From contig NZ_CP047318.1 of the NCBI RefSeq assembly GCF_009857135.1, positions 2,542,001 to 2,606,000 on the forward strand: DNA of 64,000 nucleotides. Direction: 5' to 3'. This DNA comes from Streptomyces sp. HM190 (GTDB taxonomy: Bacteria; Actinomycetota; Actinomycetes; Streptomycetales; Streptomycetaceae). Below the pieces are notes generated by a model. It was not told the DNA's origin, did not search any database, and saw nothing but the letters and a program-made list of their open reading frames with translations. Shown here piece after piece: positions 58,047 to 64,000 of the stretch. A program made the position numbers and the translations under genes. The number at the start of each line of letters is the position of its first letter. The first letter of the stretch is position 1.

Positions 58047-58907
58047 TCACCGCACCCCGGGCTTGGTCCAGGGGTCCGCCGGCCGGGGCCGGGGCGCGTG
58101 GCCGCCACCGGGACCGCCGGGGCCGCCGCCGCTCCGGTCGTCGCGGTCGTCGTCGCCCGTGGTCTCCTCGCCGAGGAGGTCGCGGGCCATGAGCGTCGCG
58201 CCCGCGACCGCGCCCGGCATGAGGAAGACGGCGACGAACGGCACGAGGAAGGCGAGGGCGAGCGGGGTGCCGAAGCCCCAGACCAGCATCCGGCGGGAGC
58301 GGAGCATCCGCAGACGGTCGCGGAGTTCGACCCGGCGGCGCTGGAGGGCGACGGCCGTCAGCTCCTCGGTGAGGAAGAAGCCGGTCACGAAGAAGCCGAT
58401 GACGGGGACGACCGTCTGCCCGACGAACGGGACGAAGCCGAGGGCGAAGAGCAGGACGCCCCACAGGGCCGCCCTGACGACGATGCGCAGGCTGTCGCGG
58501 GCCGAGATCCACAGTTCCCGCCAGAACGGCAGGCCGGACTCCGGGGCGGTGCCGTCGGGGGACACGTCGCGGTCGACCTTCTCGGAGAGGTTCTCGTAGA
58601 AGGGCTGGCCGATGAGGAGGGTCATGGCCGTGAACGTCACGACGGACAGCAGCAGGGCGAGCGCGAACAGCACGGCGGTGAGGAAGCCGCGGAAGAGGCC
58701 GGGCCAGGGGCTGGACCAGTCGTCGGCGAAGGGGGTGCACCAGGCGACGAAGTCCGGGCCCCACACGGCCAGCGCGGTCAGGGCGGCCAGGTAGAGGACC
58801 AGGGTGATCAGGCCGGGGACCAGGCCGAAGCCGTACTGCCTGCCGTGCCGGGCCACCCACTTCTGGCCCTGGACGAGATACCGGAAACCCACCCCTAGAT
58901 CGCGCAT
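58047..58907 (-). CDS. EI24/CysZ-like membrane protein
   Basis: The protein has 286 residues. Four to six hydrophobic segments include YGFGLVPGLITLVLYLAALTAL and FVGQTVVPVIGFFVTGFFLTEELTAVALQRR, typical of the EI24 domain. CysZ members help sulfate uptake; actinobacterial ones are unassigned. The C-terminus is a disordered Asp/Gly/Pro tail. TAAAGT ends six bases before ATG 58907 with no ribosome site, so the mRNA is leaderless. Four 20-bp direct repeats begin 54 bp upstream of the start. Confidence 0.85.
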   Translation of the reverse strand: MRDLGVGFRYLVQGQKWVARHGRQYGFGLVPGLITLVLYLAALTALAVWGPDFVAWCTPFADDWSSPWPGLFRGFLTAVLFALALLLSVVTFTAMTLLIGQPFYENLSEKVDRDVSPDGTAPESGLPFWRELWISARDSLRIVVRAALWGVLLFALGFVPFVGQTVVPVIGFFVTGFFLTEELTAVALQRRRVELRDRLRMLRSRRMLVWGFGTPLALAFLVPFVAVFLMPGAVAGATLMARDLLGEETTGDDDRDDRSGGGPGGPGGGHAPRPRPADPWTKPGVR

Positions 58908-58960
58908 GGGGGCACTTTATCCGTGGGGTGGGCGGGGCGGGCCGGAGGGGCCGCGGCCCT

Positions 58961-59040
58961 TCAGGGGGCGAAAGGGTCCCTCAGGGGGCGAAAGGGGCCC
59001 TCAGGGGGCGAAAGGGGCCCTCAGGGGGCGAACGGGCCCT
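58961..59040. repeat. Four 20-bp tandem repeats across the SGNH gene end
   Basis: Four contiguous units of TCAGGGGGCGAAAGGGGCCC (one or two changes each) fill exactly 80 bp. The unit at 59021-59040 contains the last codons and TGA of the SGNH gene. The other three lie 3' of it and upstream of the EI24 promoter. Twenty bp is about two helical turns. Confidence 0.95.
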
Positions 59041-60196
59041 CCGCGGCGAAGGCGCGGGCGGCGAAGCGGCGGGCCATGAGCCGGTGGGTGTCGTCGTCCG
59101 GGTGGAGGCCGTCGGGGAGGGGGTGGGCCTCGGCGTCCGACTCGCCGTACAGGTCGCGGCCGTCGAGGTGGTGGAGGTTCGGGTCGCTCCCGGACCGGTC
59201 CGCGACCAGGCGGGCGAGTTCGGCGCGGATCACCTGGAGGGTGAGCTTGCCCAGGGGCACCTCGGCCGGGTCGCCCATGGCGCGGAAGCGCAGGCGGCCC
59301 TCCCCGATGCCGCTGAAGTCGGGTGCGCAGGGGCCGGGGGTCGTCTCGTGGATGGGGCACAGGATGGGCGAGACGACGAGGAGGGGCGTCGTGGGGTGGC
59401 CGTCGCGGATGGTGTCGAGGAAGCCGTGGACGGCGGGGGCGAAGGCCCTCAGGCGCATGAGGTCGTGGTTGACGATGTTGATGCCGATCTTGAGGCTGAT
59501 CAGGTCGGCGGGGGTGTCACGGATGGTGCGGGCGGTGAACGGGTCGAGCAGGGCGCTGCCGCTGAAGCCCAGGTTGATCAGTTCGACACCGCCGAGGGAC
59601 GCGGCGACGGCGGGCCAGATACCGGTGGGGCCGGTGGCGTCGGAGCCGTGGCTGATGGAACTGCCGTGGTGCAGCCAGGTCCGGCGGCCGGGGTCGGGGG
59701 CGGGCTCCACGGGGGCGTCGGTGCGCAGGGCGACCAGTTCGGTGGTCTCGTTGTGCGGGAGCCAGATCTCGACGGTCTTGTCGGTGTCCGGGAGGTCCGT
59801 GAAGCGGACGGTGCCCGGGGTTCCCGTTGCCCGCTCGGCGGTTCCGGCCGTCATGTCGATGGTGAGGGTGTGGCCGGAGGTGACGCTCCCCCGGCCCGTC
59901 GGGACGCCGTCCACGAGCAGTTCGTAGACGCCGTCCGGGCGGGGCGGGGCCCCGACGTAGTTCCGTTTGGTGGGCAGGGTGTCGAGTTCGACGGCGGTCG
60001 CGCGGGTGCGGAACGCCAGGCGTACGCCGGAGGGCTGGGCCTCCGCCATCGCGAGTTGGGGGTCGGCGCACTGGGCGCGGGCGCGGGCGGGGAGCCGGTG
60101 CGGGAGCAGGCCGTGCTCGGTGCGCTCCACGTCGAGGGCGCCGCGCAGCAGGTCGGCCGTGAGGGGGGTGCTGATCCAGTGGTCGTCGGTGTGCAT
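59021..60196 (-). CDS. SGNH/GDSL-family hydrolase with N-terminal beta domain
   Basis: The protein has 391 residues. An N-terminal jelly-roll-like domain (~1-165: GVRLAFRTRATAVELDT, VDGVPTGRGSV) resembles the SGNH_hydro N-domain of carbohydrate esterases. The catalytic domain has HHGSSISHGSDATGP (nucleophile Ser), LGFSGSALLDP, LKIGINIVN and DGLHPDDDTHRLM (Asp/His). There is no signal peptide. Acetyl esterase activity on sugars or antibiotics is a reasonable guess. It is 13 bases after the TetR gene, in one operon. The start is ATG 60196, with AGGTGAGG upstream. Confidence 0.88.
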   Translation of the reverse strand: MHTDDHWISTPLTADLLRGALDVERTEHGLLPHRLPARARAQCADPQLAMAEAQPSGVRLAFRTRATAVELDTLPTKRNYVGAPPRPDGVYELLVDGVPTGRGSVTSGHTLTIDMTAGTAERATGTPGTVRFTDLPDTDKTVEIWLPHNETTELVALRTDAPVEPAPDPGRRTWLHHGSSISHGSDATGPTGIWPAVAASLGGVELINLGFSGSALLDPFTARTIRDTPADLISLKIGINIVNHDLMRLRAFAPAVHGFLDTIRDGHPTTPLLVVSPILCPIHETTPGPCAPDFSGIGEGRLRFRAMGDPAEVPLGKLTLQVIRAELARLVADRSGSDPNLHHLDGRDLYGESDAEAHPLPDGLHPDDDTHRLMARRFAARAFAAEGPFAP

Positions 60197-60209
60197 GCCT
60201 CACCTGGGG

Positions 60210-60788
60210 TCAAGGGGTGGACGGGGCGGGCCAGTCGCGCAGCAGCGCGTCGAGGGCGTCGATCAGCCGGATCCAGGTCTCCTCGGAGTCGGGGAGGCTG
60301 TGGCTGAAGCCGCCGGCGAGTTCGAGGCTGACGTAGCCGTGGAAGAAGCTGCCGAGCAGCCGGACGGCGTGGGTCTGGTCCGGTTCCTCCAGGTCGTAGC
60401 CGCGCAGGACCGCCCGGGTCATCCGGGCGTGCCGGACGCCCGCGCTCGCGGCGGCGGTCTCGGGGTCGAGCCGCATCCGGGCGGCGGCTGAGCGGCCGGG
60501 GTGTTCGCGGGCGTAGTCGCGGTACACGTTCGCCATGGCGGCCAGGGCGTCCTTGCCGGCGCGTCCGGCGAGCGCGGCGGCGGCCCGGTCGGCGAGTTCC
60601 TCCAGGGCGAGCAGGGCGATACGGGTCCGCAGGTCGTGGGAGTTCCGCACGTGCGAGTACAGGCTGGCGACCTTGACGTCGAACCGCCGGGCCAGCGCCG
60701 AGACGGTCACCTCGTCGAAGCCGACCTCGTCGGCCAGCTCCGCGCCCGCCCGGACGAGACGTTCCGGGGTGAGCCCCGCGCGTGCCAT
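60210..60788 (-). CDS. TetR family regulator (WHG domain), autoregulated
   Basis: The protein has 192 residues. The HTH lies in residues ~8-55 (LTPERLVRAGAELADEVGFDEVTVSALARRFDVKVASLYSHVRNSHDL). The C-terminal part is a TetR WHG domain (LLGSFFHGYVSLELAGGFSHSLPDSEETW). AGGAGG lies 6 bases before ATG 60788. It is the first gene of the operon with the SGNH hydrolase, and a 21-bp palindrome overlaps its promoter. Confidence 0.92.
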   Translation of the reverse strand: MARAGLTPERLVRAGAELADEVGFDEVTVSALARRFDVKVASLYSHVRNSHDLRTRIALLALEELADRAAAALAGRAGKDALAAMANVYRDYAREHPGRSAAARMRLDPETAAASAGVRHARMTRAVLRGYDLEEPDQTHAVRLLGSFFHGYVSLELAGGFSHSLPDSEETWIRLIDALDALLRDWPAPSTP

Positions 60789-60823
60789 GGTCGTCCTCCT
60801 GTCGAGTGAGGACGATTATGCAG

Positions 60824-60844
60824 TTGCCTAAAGGTATTAGGCAA
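60824..60844. promoter_or_regulatory. 21-bp TetR operator palindrome
   Basis: TTGCCTAA-AGGTA-TTAGGCAA is a perfect 8-bp inverted repeat around 5 bp. On the minus strand its TTGCCT is also a -35, with CATAAT as -10 18 bp downstream, so a bound repressor would block its own operon. A further TTTAGGC half-site lies at about 60857. Confidence 0.85.
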
Positions 60845-61135
60845 GCGGGTTAGATGTTTAGGCTGCGCGGACGTCGCGCCAGGCCGCCTGGCGTACCCGG
60901 GCGGGGCGGCACCGGAGAACGCGGGCCTGGTGCGGGCGGCCCATTCGGCGGCCCTGGAGGTCCGACCGGAACGGGCGGAACGCGGCGCACGGAACGGGGC
61001 GCACGGAGCGAGGCCGGAGGGACCGGGCGGCCGGGCCCGAGCGGCCGGAACGCGGTGGAGTCCGCACCCCACGTCCAGGGGTGCGGACTCCACCGTGCGC
61101 ATCGAACGCGACCGGGTCGCGTCACGGGATCCGGA
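60845..61135. other. Intergenic stretch with a strong terminator (61054-61094)
   Basis: No gene is supported. At 61054-61094 a 17-bp perfect inverted repeat (GGTGGAGTCCGCACCCC and complement, 7-nt loop) terminates the minus-strand oxidoreductase gene. The part between 60900 and 61050 is GC-rich with scattered CGGAAC and GCGCACGGA repeats of no clear meaning. Confidence 0.7.
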
Positions 61136-62158
61136 TCAGAGCTTGACGATCATCTTGCCCGTGTTGTCGCCGCGCAGGACGCCGAGGAAGGCCTCCAGGT
61201 TGTTCTCGATGCCCTCGACGACGGTCTCGCGGTACTTGAGGGCGCCCGACGCGACCCAGGGGCCGACCTCCTGGACGAACTGCGGCTGGAGGTCGTAGTG
61301 GTCGCCGACGAGGAAGCCCTCGATGCGGCCGCGGGTCTGGATGAGGCGGGCGAGGTTCTTCGGGCCGGGGGCGGGCTCGGTGTTGTTGTAGACGGAGATC
61401 ATGCCGCAGACGGCGATCCGGCCGTCGCGGTTGAGCTGCCCGATGGCGGCCTCCAGGTGGTCGCCGCCCACGTTGTCGAAGTAGACGTCGACGCCGTCGG
61501 GCGCGGCCTCGCGCAACTGCTCGGCGACGGAGCCGTTCTTGTAGTTGAACGCCGCGTCGAAGCCGTACTCCTCGACGAGCAGCTTGACCTTGTCGTCGGA
61601 GCCGGCCGAGCCGATGACGCGGGAGGCGCCCTTGAGCTTGGCGATCTGGCCGACCTGGCTGCCGACGGCACCCGCGGCGCCGGAGACGAAGACGGAGTCG
61701 CCCTCCTTGAAGGAGGCGGTGCGCAGCAGACCGGCGTAGGCGGTGAGGCCGGTCATGCCGAGGACGCCGAGGTAGGTGGACAGGGGCGCGGCGTCGGGGT
61801 CGACCTTGACGGCCTGCTGGGCGTCGATGGTGGCGTACTCGCGCCAGCCGCCGAAGTGCAGCACGTGGTCGCCGACGGCGATGCCGTCCGCCGCGGAGGC
61901 GACGACCTCGCCCACGGCGCCGCCCTGCATGACCTTGCCCAGCTCGAAGGGGGCGACGTACGACTTGGCGGCGCTCATGCGGCCGCGCATGTACGGGTCC
62001 ACGGAGAGGAACGCGTTCCGGACCAGGACCTGGCCGTCGGCGGGCTGCCGGATCTCCGCCTCGACCAGGGCGAAGTCCTCGGACTTCGGCCAGCCGACGG
62101 GGCGGCTGAGCAGGTGCCATTCACGGCTGGTGGCGGGGAGGGCGGAGGTGTCGGACAT
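61136..62158 (-). CDS. NADP-dependent oxidoreductase, zinc-free MDR (leukotriene B4 dehydrogenase/CurA type)
   Basis: The protein has 340 residues. NAFLSVDPYMRGRM is the MDR signature of the alkenal/one reductase group. VFVSGAAGAVGSQVGQIAKLKGASRVIGSAG is the NADPH-binding AxxGxxG loop and fold, and DVYFDNVGGDHLEAAI follows. No zinc ligands are present. It reduces conjugated C=C bonds of enones in the cytoplasm, often for detoxification. It is divergent from a MarR gene with palindromic sites between, so it is likely a MarR-controlled electrophile response gene. Confidence 0.92.
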   Translation of the reverse strand: MSDTSALPATSREWHLLSRPVGWPKSEDFALVEAEIRQPADGQVLVRNAFLSVDPYMRGRMSAAKSYVAPFELGKVMQGGAVGEVVASAADGIAVGDHVLHFGGWREYATIDAQQAVKVDPDAAPLSTYLGVLGMTGLTAYAGLLRTASFKEGDSVFVSGAAGAVGSQVGQIAKLKGASRVIGSAGSDDKVKLLVEEYGFDAAFNYKNGSVAEQLREAAPDGVDVYFDNVGGDHLEAAIGQLNRDGRIAVCGMISVYNNTEPAPGPKNLARLIQTRGRIEGFLVGDHYDLQPQFVQEVGPWVASGALKYRETVVEGIENNLEAFLGVLRGDNTGKMIVKL

Positions 62159-62226
62159 GGGGGCCTTCCTGCGGGTGCGTGCGGTGTACGGAGCATCGGG
62201 GTCGCCCGTACATACCGTGCGGTTAC

Positions 62227-62263
62227 TTCAGTACCTGAAACAACCATGCTCCTGAATATTTCA
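62227..62263. promoter_or_regulatory. Two palindromic MarR-type sites
   Basis: TTCAG-TAC-CTGAA (62227-62239) and TGAA-TAT-TTCA (62253-62263) lie in the A/T-rich centre of the divergent region. Both use TTCA/TGAA half-sites and are centred about 25 bp apart. Confidence 0.7.
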
Positions 62264-62294
62264 TGATGTCAAGTAAACGGGTAGCCTGGAGAGC

Positions 62295-62732
62295 ATGGCC
62301 ACACAGAGGACGACCCCGCACGCCGACCCGCTGACCCTTGAGGTCGTCGAACTCATCGGCACCGTCGTGGCCCGCTATCACGCGGAGTACGAGGACGCCG
62401 CGGCCGGGCACGCCCTGACCGGAGCGCAGGCCCGTCTCCTCGGTCTCCTTTCCCTCCAGCCCCTCCCCATGCGTCAGCTGGCCCAGAAGCTGCGCTGCGA
62501 GCCGTCGAACGTGACCGGGATAGTCGACCGGCTGGAGGCCCGGGGTCTGGTCGAGCGCCGCCCCGACCCCAAGGACCGCCGGGTGAAACTGGCCGCCGCG
62601 ACGCCGGAGGGACTCCGGGTCGCGCGCAGCCTGCGCGAGTCCCTGGACTTCGCCCGCGAACCGCTGGCGGGCCTGTCGACGCAGGAACGGGAGTCCCTGC
62701 GGCACCTGCTGCGGCGCATGCTGGAGGCTTAG
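62295..62732 (+). CDS. MarR family regulator
   Basis: The protein has 145 residues. The winged helix is typical: LTGAQARLLGLLSLQPLPMRQLAQKLRCEPSNVTGIVDRLEARGLVERRPDPKDRRVKLAA, with the DxR wing motif (DPKDRR). One Cys (KLRCEPSN) lies in the recognition-helix region and could sense oxidants. TAGCCT ends 7 bases before ATG 62295 (GGAGAG also overlaps), so transcription starts at or next to the ATG. It probably represses the divergent oxidoreductase and itself. Confidence 0.92.
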   Translation: MATQRTTPHADPLTLEVVELIGTVVARYHAEYEDAAAGHALTGAQARLLGLLSLQPLPMRQLAQKLRCEPSNVTGIVDRLEARGLVERRPDPKDRRVKLAAATPEGLRVARSLRESLDFAREPLAGLSTQERESLRHLLRRMLEA

Positions 62733-62756
62733 CGGTCCCGGGGGCGACGACAGCGA

Positions 62757-62795
62757 GAGCGGCCCGGCGCACGGGGTTCGTGTGCCGGGCCGCTC
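62757..62795. terminator. Terminator between marR and the ABC permease
   Basis: 12-bp arms (GAGCGGCCCGGC / GCCGGGCCGCTC), extended inward by CAC/GTG, lie between convergent genes. Confidence 0.8.
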
Positions 62796-62821
62796 GGGGC
62801 CGAGAGGGGGTGTCGCCGCGG

Positions 62822-63850
62822 TCAGGTCTTGTTGCGGGACGTCATCGCGCGCTGGATCAGGATGAACGCGCACAGGAGCACGCCCGTGGCGATCTTCGTC
62901 CACCAGGAGCTGAGGGTGCCCTCGAACTGGATGATGCTCTTGATGAGGCCGAGGACGAGGACGCCGAACAGCGTGCCGATGACATAGCCGGAGCCGCCGG
63001 TCAGCAGGGTGCCGCCGATGACGGTCGCGGCGATCGCGTCGAGTTCCATGCCGACGGCGTGCAGCGGGTCGCCGGACTGGATGTACAGCATGAACAGCAG
63101 GCCGGCCAGGGCCGAGCAGAAGCCGCTCACCGTGTACACGGCGATCTTGGTGCGGCCCTGCGGAAGACCCATCAGCATGGCCGACTGCTCGTTGCCGCCG
63201 ATGGCGTACACCCGGCGCCCGAAGCGCGTGTAGTGCAGCACGTAGAACGCGACACCGATGACCACCAGGGCCGCGAGCGCGCCGATCGACAGCTCGCCGA
63301 GGCCCAGCGACACCCGCGTCTGGGCCAGGCTGCTCACCGAGGAGTCACTGATCGAGATCGACTCCTTGCTGATGACCAGGCACAGTCCGCGGAAGAGGAA
63401 GAGCCCGGCGAGGGTCACGATGAACGGCTGGATCTCGAAGTTGTGGATCACGTAGCCCATCAGGAAGCCGCCGAACGCTCCGACGCCCAGGGCGAGCAGG
63501 ACGGCGAGCGGCAGCGGCACCCCCTGGCGCTCCACCAGCCAGGCCGTGAACATCGTCGTGAAGCCGATGACGGAGCCGACGGAGAGGTCGATGCCGCCGG
63601 ACAGGATGACGAACGTCGCCCCGACGGCGGCCACCAGCAGGTAGCCGTTGTCGATGAACAGGTTGAGGAAGACCTGCGGTTCGCCGAAGCCGTAGTTCTG
63701 GTAGCGGCTCAGACCCGCGATGTACATCGCGAGGAAGAGCGTGGCGGTCACCAGGACGGGCAGCCTGCGGTCGCCCAGCAGCGCGGAGAACCTGGACTTC
63801 GCCGTCGTACCGCTGTCCGGGGCCGTCGGGGTCTGGGTGGTCGCGCTCAT
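62822..63850 (-). CDS. Sugar ABC transporter permease (YjfF / galactofuranose type)
   Basis: The protein has 342 residues and eight to ten membrane helices in the BPD_transp_2 fold. FVILSGGIDLSVGSVIGFTTM and the loop IGGNEQSAMLMGLPQGRTKIAVYTVSGFCSALAG (EAA-like coupling region) match the RbsC/YjfF family. DAIAATVIGGTLLTGGSGYVIGTLFGV is the conserved last part. It forms one half of the membrane channel of a sugar importer. The start ATG 63850 overlaps the upstream permease stop by one base (TGATG). GGAGGTG is the ribosome site. A terminator follows the gene. Confidence 0.92.
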   Translation of the reverse strand: MSATTQTPTAPDSGTTAKSRFSALLGDRRLPVLVTATLFLAMYIAGLSRYQNYGFGEPQVFLNLFIDNGYLLVAAVGATFVILSGGIDLSVGSVIGFTTMFTAWLVERQGVPLPLAVLLALGVGAFGGFLMGYVIHNFEIQPFIVTLAGLFLFRGLCLVISKESISISDSSVSSLAQTRVSLGLGELSIGALAALVVIGVAFYVLHYTRFGRRVYAIGGNEQSAMLMGLPQGRTKIAVYTVSGFCSALAGLLFMLYIQSGDPLHAVGMELDAIAATVIGGTLLTGGSGYVIGTLFGVLVLGLIKSIIQFEGTLSSWWTKIATGVLLCAFILIQRAMTSRNKT

Positions 63851-64000
63851 CACGACACCTCCATCTTGGGGGCGGCCTCGGCGGTCGTGACGGTCTTCGC
63901 CGGTGCGGCGGCGGCGCTGCCGCCGCTCGCCGCACCGGACCTGGGCCCGAACCTGGCGCCGAAGACCTTCGCGCGGAACTTCGGGGACTGCAGCAGGCAG
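63850..64000 (-). CDS. Sugar ABC transporter permease, C-terminal end only (YtfT-like partner)
   Basis: The last 49 residues of a protein run off the window edge. They read LLQSPKFRAKVFGARFGPRS, then an Ala/Gly-rich tail ending APKMEVS and TGA at 63850. The tail resembles the disordered C-terminus of actinobacterial RbsC-type permeases. Its coupling to the YjfF-like gene makes it the partner permease. The ATPase and binding-protein genes should lie beyond 64000. Confidence 0.75.
   Translation of the reverse strand, partial: CLLQSPKFRAKVFGARFGPRSGAASGGSAAAAPAKTVTTAEAAPKMEVS

Noticed and set aside
58961..59040. Four regular repeats as a CRISPR array
   Set aside because: The units are directly adjacent with no spacers, and no cas genes are present.

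Overview
The window is high-GC actinobacterial chromosome and almost certainly Streptomyces. Third codon positions are strongly G/C, GTG and TTG starts are common, and it carries typical Streptomyces families (XRE-DUF397 pair, DUF4429, DUF4383, DUF3145, DUF2277, DUF1023 hydrolase, FasR). It looks like core or near-core chromosome: about 60 genes, one tRNA, and no insertion sequence, prophage, integrase or CRISPR array. The gene order resembles the S. coelicolor aceE to fabDHPF region, judged from memory and not by alignment.

Layout. 0-14.8 kb holds small metabolic and envelope genes: a membrane protein with a peptidoglycan-binding domain, an MhuD-type heme-degrading monooxygenase, a HAD phosphatase, a GDT1/TMEM165-type manganese exporter behind a manganese (yybP-ykoY) riboswitch, a secreted HNH nuclease, a PhoD-like phosphatase, an FAD/NAD(P) protein, DoxX and DedA-like membrane proteins, tRNA-Val(TAC), and a lipoprotein with seven DGS(V/I) repeats. 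14.8-19.7 kb is an envelope group on the minus strand: an amidase-domain exoprotein, a NodB-like deacetylase, and a class A penicillin-binding protein whose transpeptidase catalytic motifs are altered.

21.1-30.2 kb is a Ter (tellurium/TerD) stress island. It has three TerD-domain proteins, a TerA-like protein, a DUF475 (TerC-like) membrane protein, and a three-gene biosynthetic operon: C-C bond lyase, a fused PRTase-TRSP-StiP-PELOTA protein, and a HAD phosphatase. This is the best candidate for a poorly understood system, because the enzymes suggest synthesis of an unknown nucleoside-like or phosphoribosyl metabolite. Next come ahpE, a DUF3052 gene and aceE. In mycobacteria this block is followed directly by a PucR-type regulator and fabD. 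Here about 11 kb lies between aceE and fasR-fabD-fabH-acpP-fabF: an ion channel, an MFS pump with TetR, a MerR/aldo-keto reductase pair, a serine hydrolase, a frameshifted XRE regulator with DUF397, and a pirin.

50.6-64 kb holds DUF3145, a GDSL lipoprotein, galM, a GH3 beta-glucosidase with a divergent TetR gene, a secreted pyroglutamyl-peptidase-like protein, an EI24 membrane protein, an SGNH hydrolase/TetR operon, a divergent oxidoreductase/MarR pair, and the end of a sugar ABC permease operon.

Recurring structure. At least twelve genes have a TA(G/C/A)NNT box exactly 6-7 nt before the start codon and usually no Shine-Dalgarno sequence, which indicates leaderless mRNAs. Several regulator genes carry readable operators, including a MerR promoter with a 19-bp spacer and a 21-bp TetR palindrome. 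Short tandem repeats sit at gene ends in several places, twice on the stop codon of a gene.
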